DNA from: Deltaproteobacteria bacterium
GTDB taxonomy: Bacteria > Desulfobacterota > Desulfomonilia > UBA1062
DNA length: 64,000 bases
Reading direction: 5' to 3'
Assembly: GCA_029552245.1 (NCBI GenBank)
Contig: JAKPDW010000091.1
Coordinates: 1-64,000, forward strand
The notes beneath the pieces were generated by a model. It made no database searches. It was not told where the DNA came from and was given only the letters and a program-made list of their open reading frames with translations. Below are positions 16,754 through 26,352 of the stretch, piece by piece. The position numbers and the translations under genes were made by a program. Each line of letters begins with the position of its first letter. Position 1 is the stretch's first letter.

Positions 16754-17728
16754 TCACGAGACCACGCCCGGCTCGTAGACGAGCTCGCACGATCTCTTCT
16801 CGTGGGGGGTGAAGACGTACCTGAAGGGATACCGGTACGTGAGGAACACCCTCTCGAGATCGACCTCGACCCCCACCTGTGCGACGGCCGGCTCCCTCAT
16901 CGCCTCGTGCGCGCCGATGGCGACCCTCACGCCCAGGCCGGAAGGCGGGATCGTGAACTCCAGGGACCTCCCGGGGAGCATGCCCCTGATGCGCACGCGG
17001 TCTCCCGGCAGCACGCGCGGGGCCACCATGGCCGGGAAGGCGGAGTTGAAGAGGGTCGGCTTGATCTCGGTGAGGGCGCCGGTCTTCTCGTCGAAGACAA
17101 GGGACTGCTCGAGCCTGGGGCCGAACGCCATGCCGCAGCATGCGACGCCCACGGGCTCCGGCCTGTCGTCCCACCTGGAGATGAGACGCCCCTTCTCCTC
17201 GATGTTCGGAAGCTCGCCGCCTTCCGCGTTCTTCTCGTCGACATAGAACCCCTTGCCCAAGGGGTTGGCGGGGTAAGGGACGTCGAGGCCGTCCCAGGTG
17301 TCCTTGCCCCCGTAGGCGTGTTCGAGGGTGAGCGGGATCTCGGAAAACGGGGCGGGCGGGGAGGCGACGAGGGACCCCTTGACCTTCCTCCACACGCGGC
17401 GTCCGAAGACCACGATGGAATACGTGAACGAGGACCCCACCTCGACGGACACCTCCATGACCCCCGTCTCCGGGCGGTGAGGCCTGGCGCTGCCGAACGC
17501 GAAGACGTCGACCCCGCCCGTGTAGAACACCTCGTCCGAGTCCATGGGCCCGTACGGGCCCTCCCACGGCTCCGCCGACACCCGCCACACCTGCTCGGGG
17601 GCCGCCTTCAGCGTGCCGTCGACGATCGAGTAGGTCACCCGGCAGACCACGGAGGCGAAGAGGCGCCTGTCATCCACCACCCCCCTGAAGAGCATCGCCG
17701 GGAAAGGGGTCGAGTTCGTAAGAAGCAT
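16754..17728 (-). CDS. DUF2169 family T6SS accessory protein (ClpV-proximal copy)
   Basis: 324 residues. Begins MLLTNSTPFPAMLFRGVVDD, as members of this family do, and carries the hallmark LTLEHAYGGKDTWDG followed by YPANPLGKGF. No signal peptide or membrane helix. It starts eight bases after the clpV stop and precedes the PAAR-like gene by about 105 bases. By analogy with the family it may help mount a tip protein or cargo on VgrG. Having two family members around one tip gene suggests either two cargo specificities or a heteromeric adaptor. Confidence 0.85.
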   Translation of the reverse strand: MLLTNSTPFPAMLFRGVVDDRRLFASVVCRVTYSIVDGTLKAAPEQVWRVSAEPWEGPYGPMDSDEVFYTGGVDVFAFGSARPHRPETGVMEVSVEVGSSFTYSIVVFGRRVWRKVKGSLVASPPAPFSEIPLTLEHAYGGKDTWDGLDVPYPANPLGKGFYVDEKNAEGGELPNIEEKGRLISRWDDRPEPVGVACCGMAFGPRLEQSLVFDEKTGALTEIKPTLFNSAFPAMVAPRVLPGDRVRIRGMLPGRSLEFTIPPSGLGVRVAIGAHEAMREPAVAQVGVEVDLERVFLTYRYPFRYVFTPHEKRSCELVYEPGVVS

Positions 17729-17736
17729 GTCTCGGG

Positions 17737-20364
17737 CTAAACGATCTCGTACACGAAGCCCGACCCCTCGAGGCCGACCCTCACGCGCTCGATGCTCTCA
17801 CCCCTCGCCATGCGCGCGAGGATCTCCCGGGACATGTCGGGCAGGAGCGTGTTGGTGAGGATGTGGTCCACGTTGCGTGCGCCGCTGTCCACCTCGGTGC
17901 AGCGGCCCGCGATCGCGTCCACCAGCTCCTCAGCGTACTCGAAGAGCACCTTGCGGTTTTCCATCATGCGCGTCTTGATGCGTTCGAGCTTGAGGGACAC
18001 GATGAGCCTCATGATGTCGTCGGTGATGGGGTAGAACGGCACGATCTTCATCCGTCCCAGGAACGCCGGCTTGAAGTGCTTGAGGAGCTCGGGCCTGACG
18101 AGCTCCACGAGCGCCTCGGGGGAAGGCCTCGTCTCCTCGTCGGCGCACGCCTTCATGATGAGGTCGGTGCCCACGTTCGAGGTCAGGATGATGAGGGTGT
18201 TCCTGAAGTCGATCTCGCGTCCCTCGCCGTCCTCCATCCTCCCCTTGTCGAAGACCTGGTAGAAGAGCTCGAGGACGTCGGGGTGGGCCTTCTCCACCTC
18301 GTCGAGGAGAACCACGCTGTAAGGCCTCCTCCTGACGGCCTCGGTGAGGACGCCGCCCTCGCCGTACCCCACGTAGCCGGGGGGCGACCCCTTCAGGCTC
18401 GAGACCGTGTGGGCCTCCTGGTACTCGGACATGTTGATGGTGATCACGTTCTCCTCCCCGCCGTAGAGGAGCTCGGAGATCGCGAGGGCCGTTTCCGTCT
18501 TCCCCACGCCGCTCGTCCCCACGAACATGAAGACCGCCGTGGGCTTGGAGGGGTCCTCCATCCCGGCGTGAGCGGTCTGGACCATCTGGGCGACGGCCCT
18601 CAGGGCATGGTCCTGGCCCACGATGCGTTTCTTGAGGAGGTTCTCCATGTCGAGCACGGTCTGTATCTCGTCAGCCATCATCCTGCCCACCGGGATCCCC
18701 GTCCAGCCGGAGATCACCTCGGAGACGGTCTGGCCGGTGACCTCGATGAAGACGAGGGGATCGCCGCCCTGGGCCTTCGCGAGGTCCTTCTCGAGCTCCT
18801 TGAGCTCCTTCTGCCTTTTCGCCAGTTCCTTGTCCTTCGGGTCGCGATCGTGTATCTCGCGGATGGCGCTGCGGCACTCGATGACCTTTCGGGCCGCCTC
18901 CAGCTCCGCCTTCCACTTCACGTCCAACTGCGCGAGGCGTTTCTCGGTGTCCTTGAGCTCCTGCTTGAGCGCCTTGATCTTCTCCGTGTGGTCGGCGCCC
19001 GTGAGCGTCTCCTTTTCGAGCGCCCTGAGCTCTCCCTTGATGTGGGTTATCCGGCGGTTCGCCTCCTCGAGGGCAGGGGGGCTCGTGGTCAGGCCGATGG
19101 CGACGCGCGCGCACGCGGTGTCGAGCACGCTCACCGCCTTGTCGGGCAACTGCCTGCCGGAGATGTAGCGGTGCGAGAGCTTGACGGCGGCTTCCAGGGC
19201 CTCGTCAGTTATGGTCACCTTGTGGTGGTTCTCCAAGAACGGCGCTATGCCGCGCATCATGACGCAGGTCTTCTCCTCGTCGGGCTCCTCCACCTTGATC
19301 ACCTGGAACCTGCGCGCCAGGGCGGCGTCCTTCTCGAAGTACTTCTTGTACTCCGCCCAGGTCGTCGCTGCTATGGTCCGGAGCTCCCCCCTGGCCAGCG
19401 CGGGCTTCAGGAGGTTGGCGGCGTCGCCCATGCCGGCCGCGCCCCCCGCGCCTATGAGGGTGTGCGCCTCGTCTATGAACATGATGATGGGCTTGGGGGA
19501 GGCCTTCACCTCGTTGATGACCGACTTGAGTCGGTTCTCGAACTCGCCCTTGACCCCCGCCCCGGCCTGCAGGAGACCGAGGTCCAGGGAACGGATATCG
19601 ACATCCCTGAGCGCAGGGGGCACGTCCCCCTGGGCCACCCTCATGGCGAACCCCTCGACCACGGCCGTCTTCCCGACACCCGCCTCACCGGTGAGGATGG
19701 GGTTGTTCTGCCGGCGCCGGATGAGGATGTCGACCATCTGCCGTATCTCGAAGTCCCTCCCGAGGACAGGGTCTATCCTGCCGGACCTGGCGAGTTCCGT
19801 GAGGTTCACGGTGTAGAGGTCCAGGGCCCTGGTCCCACCGGTTACGGCGGGTTCCGCCGCCGGGCCTTGCGCCGCGGGCATGGCACCGGCGTCCTCGGAA
19901 GACCCCCTCACGATGTCCGGGAGCGATTCCTCGAGCGCCTGTGCCTTTATCTTGGCGAGCGAGGCGCTCTCGGACGCGAGCATGCGGCCGGTCTGCTCGT
20001 TCCTGAAGAGGGCCAGCACGATGTGCCCGGAACGGATGCGGTCTTGCGCGAAATCGATGGACGCGACCATCCACGCGTCTTCGATCATCTTCGGTATCCG
20101 CGGCGAGAAGACGGGGGTACGGGCGTTGCCCGTCTTGAACTCCTCCATGGCGCGCGTGAGATCGGCCCTGAGCCTGTCCCCGTTGATCTCGAAGCGGCTT
20201 AGTATCCGGTGGAGGTCCGTGTCCTTGAGGTCCAGGAGCTTGAGGAGGAAGTGCTCGATGTCCACCTCGTAGTGGGTCTGGGACATGCACAGGCCGGCCG
20301 CCGATTCGAGGGCGGACCTGCAGGTAGGGTTGAGCTTTCCGATCAGGGTCTTCAAGTTCGACAC
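17737..20364 (-). CDS. clpV: T6SS sheath-recycling AAA+ ATPase ClpV (TssH)
   Basis: 875-residue Clp/Hsp100 ATPase that disassembles the contracted TssB-TssC sheath in the cytoplasm. N-terminal Clp repeat domain at about 1-150, first AAA+ module with GEAGVGKT and VLDTACARV region, middle coiled-coil domain (about 410-525, ELKDTEKRLAQLDVKWKAELE), and second AAA+ module with GTSGVGKTETALA, then a D2-small domain. The N-domain opens LKTLIGKLNPTCRSALESAAGLC, more like ClpV than ClpB. Start is GTG with AAGGAGG ten bases upstream. It lies downstream of tssG after a 148-base gap. Confidence 0.96.
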   Translation of the reverse strand: MSNLKTLIGKLNPTCRSALESAAGLCMSQTHYEVDIEHFLLKLLDLKDTDLHRILSRFEINGDRLRADLTRAMEEFKTGNARTPVFSPRIPKMIEDAWMVASIDFAQDRIRSGHIVLALFRNEQTGRMLASESASLAKIKAQALEESLPDIVRGSSEDAGAMPAAQGPAAEPAVTGGTRALDLYTVNLTELARSGRIDPVLGRDFEIRQMVDILIRRRQNNPILTGEAGVGKTAVVEGFAMRVAQGDVPPALRDVDIRSLDLGLLQAGAGVKGEFENRLKSVINEVKASPKPIIMFIDEAHTLIGAGGAAGMGDAANLLKPALARGELRTIAATTWAEYKKYFEKDAALARRFQVIKVEEPDEEKTCVMMRGIAPFLENHHKVTITDEALEAAVKLSHRYISGRQLPDKAVSVLDTACARVAIGLTTSPPALEEANRRITHIKGELRALEKETLTGADHTEKIKALKQELKDTEKRLAQLDVKWKAELEAARKVIECRSAIREIHDRDPKDKELAKRQKELKELEKDLAKAQGGDPLVFIEVTGQTVSEVISGWTGIPVGRMMADEIQTVLDMENLLKKRIVGQDHALRAVAQMVQTAHAGMEDPSKPTAVFMFVGTSGVGKTETALAISELLYGGEENVITINMSEYQEAHTVSSLKGSPPGYVGYGEGGVLTEAVRRRPYSVVLLDEVEKAHPDVLELFYQVFDKGRMEDGEGREIDFRNTLIILTSNVGTDLIMKACADEETRPSPEALVELVRPELLKHFKPAFLGRMKIVPFYPITDDIMRLIVSLKLERIKTRMMENRKVLFEYAEELVDAIAGRCTEVDSGARNVDHILTNTLLPDMSREILARMARGESIERVRVGLEGSGFVYEIV

Positions 20365-20512
20365 GGTCTGGTGACCTCCTTTCTTTTAAGGACAACCGCC
20401 CGGGCGACCACACATGGCAGCCTCACCACAGAATCAAGTGCGGGACCGGCGGCGCCCCTCCTCTCGCCTGGCCGATCGCGGGAAGACACCCTTCGGGTGC
20501 CGTGCACCCCCT

Positions 20513-21526
20513 TCATACCGATGAGGCCGGTAGGGCCTGGCGCTCCCCGACGATGACGAAGACGTCCTCGGCATGGGGTCTCCCAGGCGCCTTGAGCCAG
20601 CTCGTCATGCCCAGCCTCGAACCGGAGCCGAGCACGCACGGCGGCACCTCGCGCCTGTCCAGGATGACCTTGAGATCGAACTCATACTCGGGGCCCACCT
20701 TGAACCTCACGAGCGAGAACACCCTGGGGAGCATGGCGCCCCCGGGCAAGAACCGGGTGAACTCGTCATACCCCATGGGGCCGAGGTGCACCCTGAAAAA
20801 GCCCGAGGCGTCCCTCGCGTACCCCCCGGCCAGCGCGTCCACCCCGAGGGTGCAGCACGCCTGGCCGAGCCTGGTGGTGTCGTCTCGGTCCACCTCCACG
20901 GTTCGCTCGACGAACTGTTCCACCTCGACGGGCACCCCGGTGAGATAGCCCACCGCCGACTCCACGGACCACGCATTGGCAACCCTCGTCCCCATGATGC
21001 CGGCGTGGAAGATGATCGTCTCGATCACTGGGCCCTCGAGGCCGGGGTCGCCGCCCGTCGCGAGCCCGAGCAGGCTCATGAGACACCCGGTGAGCCTGTC
21101 CGGTTTCCCGGGGTCGTGGTTCTCGCAGAGGCGGGTCCTCTTCCAGGCGAGATAGAACAGGGTGACGAGCCGGTGGTGAAAGATGTCGAGGAACGCCGCC
21201 ATGGCCCCGTCCTTCTGCCTGAGGCGCTCGAGCGCGAGTTCCGTGTACCAGTGGGGAAGCACGCCCGAGGGCCCCACGAGGCCCATGAAGGTGACCTCCA
21301 TCTCGGGGGGCGACCCATCCCCGCCGGGCTCCAGCGACGCTATCTCCGAGGCGGGGAAGACCAGCGAGGGCCTTACCTTGAACCGCACCGGTTCCCTCGC
21401 AGGGCTCGCCTCTGTGCCCAGCCCGCCGGGTCTCCCCGAAAAGAGCTCCAGGAGGTGCACCGCCTCGAAGAACGAGAAGTGCCCGGGCCTTGCAAAGAGC
21501 CTTTCCCCTATGGTCATGTCGCTCAT
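20513..21526 (-). CDS. tssG: T6SS baseplate protein TssG
   Basis: 337-residue wedge component of the T6SS baseplate that works with TssF, TssE and TssK. The product begins MSDMTIGERLFARPGHFSFFEAVHLLE, the standard TssG N-terminus, and continues with VRFKVRPSLVFPASEI and VTFMGLVGPSGVLPHWYTE, both typical of the family. The ATG overlaps the tssF stop (ATGA). The length is normal. ClpV follows in the same direction, with 148 non-coding bases between the two. Confidence 0.95.
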   Translation of the reverse strand: MSDMTIGERLFARPGHFSFFEAVHLLELFSGRPGGLGTEASPAREPVRFKVRPSLVFPASEIASLEPGGDGSPPEMEVTFMGLVGPSGVLPHWYTELALERLRQKDGAMAAFLDIFHHRLVTLFYLAWKRTRLCENHDPGKPDRLTGCLMSLLGLATGGDPGLEGPVIETIIFHAGIMGTRVANAWSVESAVGYLTGVPVEVEQFVERTVEVDRDDTTRLGQACCTLGVDALAGGYARDASGFFRVHLGPMGYDEFTRFLPGGAMLPRVFSLVRFKVGPEYEFDLKVILDRREVPPCVLGSGSRLGMTSWLKAPGRPHAEDVFVIVGERQALPASSV

Positions 21527-23319
21527 GCGAGGATCCTGTTGCCGTTCCTTGGCGGCCAGAGCCTCACGGCCCCCCTCCTCTGCAGGGAGAGGGCCTCGAG
21601 CTGAACGAACGAGTTGATGGAGACGTAGTGGGCGAGGAACCGTTCGAGGACGCTCGCGAGGAGGAACATGCTCGAGCCCACGAACTTGTCCTCGTCGAAG
21701 GTCACGCGGACCAGCAGGCCGCGGCAGAACGACCCCTTCACGCGCCTGGTCACGTGGCGGGTGTCGAGGCCGACGATGCCGCTTATCTGCTGGCGTGTCG
21801 ACGGGGAGTCCTCGAAGTCGTACAGGCTGAGGATCTCCTTCAACGGGTCCGCCCCGCCCGAGACGAGAGAGAGGTGGTTCAGGCTCAGGTGGGAGATGAG
21901 CCTCCATTGGAGGGCCCCTTGAAGCCCTGGCCTCCTCGTCTGGGTCGGTTTCACCAGGCAGGAGATCCTTGCGAGGGGCGCCGGCGACTCCATGGTGAAG
22001 TCGCCCGAGGGGTCGCCGAAGGGCAGCCTGCCGGGCAGGTCGCGGTTGGTGCACACCGTCGAGACGGTGACGGTCTCGACACCAGGGTCCGCGGGGGACA
22101 GGGCGGCGTCCGTGAAGCTCAGGTACACGTCGGTCCCGTTGTCGCCCTTTCGCGGGGACGGCACCCTCCTCATGTGCCAGAACACCTGCGGCCCCTCGTG
22201 CGCCTCGTGGTGGCTCAGGCTGTAGAGGGGGCGGATCTCGAGGGTCCGGGAAGGGTCGGTGGCGGCCGCGCTCACCACCCGCTCGACGTGGTATACCTCG
22301 GTCGCGTCCTGCCTTCGAAGGTCAGGGATGACCCTGTACTCGGTGGACCTCCTGTCCAGCCGGATCGGCTCCGCGGTCTTCCTGAAGAGGTTCACGGCGG
22401 GCGCCGCGTTGAGACAGAAGGTGTCGGCGTCTATGACGATGCCGGGCGGCACCGGCCTGTCGATGGATATCCTGATCTCGAAGGCGGTTCCGTGGAGGCC
22501 CTGGAGCGCGGACGAAAGCCCCGCGATATCGAAGAACAGGTACTTCTCGGGGAAGGTGAAGTACTCGAGGAGCCTCAGGTAGCCGGGGAACGACCTCGGG
22601 GTCGCAGGGATGAGGGCCTCGTCGTCCTCGAACCCCACCTGCTTCAGGCTCCCGGGGGGGAGCTGGAAAGCGGCGGGGGACCCCCCGCTCCCGAGGCCAT
22701 GGATCTCCAGGGCCGTGACGTGGTTGAACAGGAGCTCGTACAGGGCGAACACGCTCTGGTGGGACCCGTTCAGGTAGAACCTGAGCTTGTCCGCCTGGAT
22801 CCTCGAGACGTCGATGGCGTTGAGGGTCTCGAGCCCGATGGAGATGTCCTGCCTGGCGCCCTGCGCCATGCGCCTGGGTTCCTGGACCCCAGCCTGCCTG
22901 ACCTCGACGGGCAGGATCGTGACGGGAAAGGCCACCGCGAACTGGCACGCCGCTCCTCCCACAGGCTTGGAGTAGAGCTGCGTCCCCTTCTCCACGACGA
23001 ACCCCGGAGGCCCCACGGTCTGCTTGACGGGGTCGAACCTCACCACCGTCATGGACGGGATGGGGTTGATGTAGTGGGGATGGAGGATGTGGAAGAGGGA
23101 TTCCGTGATCTCGGGGAAACCGTCGTCGATTTTCCGGTGTATGCGGCCGGCGATGAGCGCGAACGCCTCGATGAGCCTCTCGGTGTGCGGGTCCTCGCAC
23201 CTGTCCGGCTCGAGCAGCAACCTCCCCGCGATCTTCGGGTACTTCCGGGCGAACTGCGCGCCCATCTCGCGGAGGAAGCTCAGTTCACGCTCGTAGTAGC
23301 GAAGCAGGGTGTCGTCCAC
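21523..23319 (-). CDS. tssF: T6SS baseplate protein TssF
   Basis: 598-residue baseplate wedge protein. Its N-terminus matches the family well: LLRYYERELSFLREMGAQFARKYPKIAGRL, then DPHTERLIEAFALIAGRIHRKIDDGFPEITESLFHILHPHY. The C-terminal end shows the usual VRVTFDEDKFVGSSMFLLASVLERFLAHYVSINSF block. Start is GTG, six bases after the tssE stop. It overlaps tssG by four bases, so tssE-tssF-tssG are made together in a fixed ratio. Confidence 0.96.
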   Translation of the reverse strand: MDDTLLRYYERELSFLREMGAQFARKYPKIAGRLLLEPDRCEDPHTERLIEAFALIAGRIHRKIDDGFPEITESLFHILHPHYINPIPSMTVVRFDPVKQTVGPPGFVVEKGTQLYSKPVGGAACQFAVAFPVTILPVEVRQAGVQEPRRMAQGARQDISIGLETLNAIDVSRIQADKLRFYLNGSHQSVFALYELLFNHVTALEIHGLGSGGSPAAFQLPPGSLKQVGFEDDEALIPATPRSFPGYLRLLEYFTFPEKYLFFDIAGLSSALQGLHGTAFEIRISIDRPVPPGIVIDADTFCLNAAPAVNLFRKTAEPIRLDRRSTEYRVIPDLRRQDATEVYHVERVVSAAATDPSRTLEIRPLYSLSHHEAHEGPQVFWHMRRVPSPRKGDNGTDVYLSFTDAALSPADPGVETVTVSTVCTNRDLPGRLPFGDPSGDFTMESPAPLARISCLVKPTQTRRPGLQGALQWRLISHLSLNHLSLVSGGADPLKEILSLYDFEDSPSTRQQISGIVGLDTRHVTRRVKGSFCRGLLVRVTFDEDKFVGSSMFLLASVLERFLAHYVSINSFVQLEALSLQRRGAVRLWPPRNGNRILA

Positions 23320-23325
23320 GGCGCG

Positions 23326-23799
23326 TCACCTCGAGATGGTATACTGGCTCCTGTTGATGTCGAAGAGCGTGTCGAACTGCACGGGCTCCTTTTCCGGCTC
23401 CACCACGATGAGCGCCGTTATCCTGAACCTGAGGCTGTGGCCCTTCTGCTCGGCCTCCAGGTGGACCTTCACGTTTCTGAGCCTGGGCTCGAACACGGCG
23501 ATGGCCCGCTCGATGTCCTGCCTGAGGGACTTGCGGACGGCGGCGCTCCTGGGACTGAGCGAGGTGTAATCCCTGATCCCGTACACGAACACGCTGCGGC
23601 CGACCTCCTTGAAGGAGGCGTCCGGGAACTCCACGGTGCACCTCGTGTTGAGGAGGTTTTCCAGGTCCCGCACGACCAGCTCCCTGACCCTGCGCATGTC
23701 GAGCAGTCGCCTGGGCACAGGCTCGAAAGACACCTCCGGCTCTTCATCCACCAGCCTGTCGAGCACCGAGGCGAGGAGGTTCTCTTCAGAGGGCCGCAC
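23326..23799 (-). CDS. tssE: T6SS baseplate protein TssE (gp25-like)
   Basis: 157-residue homologue of phage T4 gp25 that helps start sheath assembly at the baseplate. Core of the fold: RVRELVVRDLENLLNTRCTV and YGIRDYTSLSPRS, then LRQDIERAIAVFEPRLRNVKV with the conserved EPRL motif. Start is GTG with AAGGAG four bases upstream. It lies 332 bases after hcp with a strong inverted repeat in between and only six bases before tssF. Confidence 0.95.
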   Translation of the reverse strand: MRPSEENLLASVLDRLVDEEPEVSFEPVPRRLLDMRRVRELVVRDLENLLNTRCTVEFPDASFKEVGRSVFVYGIRDYTSLSPRSAAVRKSLRQDIERAIAVFEPRLRNVKVHLEAEQKGHSLRFRITALIVVEPEKEPVQFDTLFDINRSQYTISR

Positions 23800-24131
23800 A
23801 ACGCTCCTTTCGAACTCGGCGGATACCCCGCGCCCGATGGGCTCCCTCGGTCCGGATGCCGGGTACCGCCTGGGGGCTCGATCCCGTTCTCGGAAAGGAC
23901 CTCATGGGAGACCTGGAGGCCGGCTTTTCGCCGGGGTACCGGCCTCCATGCCCACCGGTTTCCCGGAGACGGCGGCGAGCCGACCGGTTCGAACGCACCC
24001 GCCGGCCTCCGGCCTGTCCCCTGGAAGCCCTCCCGCCCATGTCAGCGGTGCCCCGTCTCCACCAGGGAGAGGGCCCCGGGGGCGGAGAGGATCACCCGAA
24101 GGACATCCCGCGACCTCTGAGGGATTCCCCG
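23800..24131. other. Spacer between hcp and tssE with inverted repeat
   Basis: No coding region could be supported. It contains the 9-bp inverted repeat GGAGGCCGG/CCGGCCTCC at 23915-23947 with a 15-base loop, plus several shorter palindromes (ACCGGT). Because hcp is normally needed in large excess over baseplate genes, this may be an attenuator or an mRNA-stabilising end for hcp (inference). Confidence 0.45.
23915..23947 (-). terminator. Inverted repeat downstream of hcp, possible attenuator
   Basis: Perfect 9-bp stem GGAGGCCGG/CCGGCCTCC with a 15-base loop, about 190 bases after the hcp stop on the minus strand. No T tract follows. It may partly terminate transcription or protect the hcp mRNA end. 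Confidence 0.35.
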
Positions 24132-24629
24132 TCACGCGCCCTTGTTCGCGATGAGGTCCCACTGGGCCTTGACATCGCCCTTGGGCTTGCCGGTCGCGTG
24201 GTCGGTCTCGGTGTAGATCCACTCGATCTTCCCGTAGTTGAACGAGACCTCCTCCAAGGGGAGCGTCTCGCCGCCCTTGGAGGTGCCGGTCGGCACCACG
24301 GAGCTCACGATCACGTCGGTAAGCTTGTACTCCATGTACTTCTGCTTGTCTCCGGCCGCCCTGCAGAGCTCGAGCTTCACCTCCTTGATGTGCGTGCCGT
24401 TGCAGCAGTACAGGGCGAGCTTGGGCGAGGCCTTGTCGAGGGCCTTGACCACGACGAAGTCGCTGTGGTTGCACCTCTCGGCCGACCGGGCGCCCCCGCT
24501 GCTGGCCGAGGCGGTCGCCGGCTGCGATATGCCGTGGCGATAGGAGAGGATCTCGATCCAGTCCTTGTGCTTGTCGTCCGTGCTCTCACCCGGGATACCG
24601 TCGATCTTGAGAAACGCATCGAATGCCAT
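24132..24629 (-). CDS. hcp: T6SS inner tube protein Hcp
   Basis: 165-residue Hcp, the subunit of the hexameric rings that stack into the expelled tube. The product opens MAFDAFLKIDGIPGES and has the family segments WIEILSYRHGISQP, DFVVVKALDKASPKLALYCCNG, and the C-terminal VSFNYGKIEWIYTE followed by a short basic end. AAGGAGG lies nine bases before the ATG, the strongest ribosome binding site in the operon, consistent with high expression. Gaps of 217 bases upstream and 332 bases downstream set it apart. No T6SS effector domain is fused to it. Confidence 0.97.
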   Translation of the reverse strand: MAFDAFLKIDGIPGESTDDKHKDWIEILSYRHGISQPATASASSGGARSAERCNHSDFVVVKALDKASPKLALYCCNGTHIKEVKLELCRAAGDKQKYMEYKLTDVIVSSVVPTGTSKGGETLPLEEVSFNYGKIEWIYTETDHATGKPKGDVKAQWDLIANKGA

Positions 24630-24846
24630 GGGTACGTACCTCCTTGCATTTTGTATGAACGGGGTCCCATCTCACCGAATGCTCTATCACCAGGCCCCCC
24701 TCCCGTCCTCAATGGGGAGAGGGGGATGTCCCCTGGACCGCTCGGCCCGCTTCCCTCTGGAAAAGGGTCTTCGGCTTTTTGCACCTCGATCACCGAGGCG
24801 CACCTGCATGAGCGACCTTTCCTTCAGAGGGCGGCCCCCTTCGCGG

Positions 24847-26346
24847 TCATCCCTTTGCCGGCGGCGGGAGATCGGCCACCAGCCTGAGGCTCACCGAGAG
24901 CTCGTCGAGCTGGTAGTGCGGCTTGAGGAAGGCCACGGCCCTGTAACAGCCGGGCTTCCCCGGTATCTCCACGACCTCGACCCTGGCCTCCCTGAGGGGA
25001 TAGCTGGCCTTGATCTCCTGCCCCGCGCTGTCGTCCAAGAGCACGTACTTGCTGATCCACCTGTTCAGGAAGTCCTCGGCGTCCTTGCGGGTCATGAAGC
25101 TGCCGATCTTGTCGCGCATGATGGACTTCATGTAGTGGGCGAACCTGGACACCGCGAGTATGTACTGCAGCTGCGCCGACAGGCGCGCGTTCGCGTTGGC
25201 CGCGTCCGTGTCGTAGGCCTTCGGCTTGTTGACGGTCTGGGTGCTGAAGAACGCGGCGTAGTCCGTCCCCTTGCAATGAACGAGCGGGATGAAGCCCAGG
25301 TCGGCGAGCTCCTTTTCCCTGCGGTCCGTGATCGCGATCTCGGTCGGGCACTTGAGCGCAACGTCCCCCTCGTCGGTCTTGAAGGTGTGCACGGGCAAGC
25401 CCTGCACGAGGCCCCCTCCCTCGACCCCCCTGATCGCCGCCGTCCAGTGGTACTTGGCGAAGGCGTCCGTGAGCCGAGAGGCCAGTGCGTAGGCGGCGTT
25501 GCCCCACAGATACTTGTCGTGCTCCGCCCCTGTGACGTCTTCCTCGAAGTCGAAGGCCTCGACCGGGACGTTGGCCGAACCGTAGGGCAGCCTCATGAGC
25601 ACGTGGGGCAGGGTGAGGGCCACGTACCGGGAATCCTCGGTTTCGCGGAACGACCTCCATTTGGCGTACTCCACCCCCTGGAAGATCTTCGCGAGGTCCC
25701 TGGGCTGGCCCAGCTCGGTGAAGCTGTCGAGGTTGAACATCTGGGGGGACGCGGCCGAGATGAACGGGGCGTGCGCCGCGGCCGCCACCTGGGAGATCTT
25801 CTCGAGCAGCGAGAGGTCCTGGGGGGTGTTCCCGAACTCGTAATCGCCGACGAGGGCGCCGTAGGAGGCCCCGCCGAACATGCCGAACTCCTCCTCGTAG
25901 ACCTTCTTGAACAGGGTCGACTGGTCGAACTCGGTCGCCTTCTCCATGTCCTTGAGGAGTTCGGCCTTCGTCGCGTTCATGACCCTGATCTTGAGCTTCT
26001 CGCCCGTCTCGCTCTGGTTCACCAGGTAGAACAGGCCGCGCCAGGAAGACTCGAGCCTCTGGAAGTCCGGGTGGTGCATGATCTCGTTCAACTGGTCGGA
26101 TATGAGCCTGTCGATCTGGGCGATCCGGGCCGTGATCATGGCCTCGGTGTCCTTCGACACGGCCATGGCCCCTTCCATGACCTGGCTCACGAACTCCGCG
26201 ATGAGGTCCCTGGCGTGTTCCCGCTGGGCCTCGTCGCGCGCCATGCGGCCCTGCTCTATGATCCGGTCGAGAAGGCTCTTCTCCTCGACGACCTCTTGAG
26301 CGGCCGGAGCTTGTTCCTTCTTCGGGTCCTTCTCAGCCATGGGCAT
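24847..26346 (-). CDS. tssC: T6SS contractile sheath large subunit TssC (VipB)
   Basis: 499-residue large sheath subunit that co-assembles with TssB around the Hcp tube. EvpB-family landmarks: LNEIMHHPDFQRLESSWRGL, GGASYGALVGDYEFGN, then FISAASPQMFN and LPYGSANVPVEAFDFEE, and a C-terminal VSRFAHYMKSIMRDKIG. Two ATG codons two codons apart (26346 and 26340) are possible; GAGGGG suits either. It follows tssB by six bases, so a roughly equal output of the two subunits is expected. Confidence 0.96.
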   Translation of the reverse strand: MPMAEKDPKKEQAPAAQEVVEEKSLLDRIIEQGRMARDEAQREHARDLIAEFVSQVMEGAMAVSKDTEAMITARIAQIDRLISDQLNEIMHHPDFQRLESSWRGLFYLVNQSETGEKLKIRVMNATKAELLKDMEKATEFDQSTLFKKVYEEEFGMFGGASYGALVGDYEFGNTPQDLSLLEKISQVAAAAHAPFISAASPQMFNLDSFTELGQPRDLAKIFQGVEYAKWRSFRETEDSRYVALTLPHVLMRLPYGSANVPVEAFDFEEDVTGAEHDKYLWGNAAYALASRLTDAFAKYHWTAAIRGVEGGGLVQGLPVHTFKTDEGDVALKCPTEIAITDRREKELADLGFIPLVHCKGTDYAAFFSTQTVNKPKAYDTDAANANARLSAQLQYILAVSRFAHYMKSIMRDKIGSFMTRKDAEDFLNRWISKYVLLDDSAGQEIKASYPLREARVEVVEIPGKPGCYRAVAFLKPHYQLDELSVSLRLVADLPPPAKG

Positions 26347-26352
26347 CCCCCC

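Noticed and set aside
24630-24846. Separate hcp promoter in the gap upstream of hcp
   Set aside because: A TACAAA box is present close to the ATG but no acceptable -35 lies 16-18 bases upstream.
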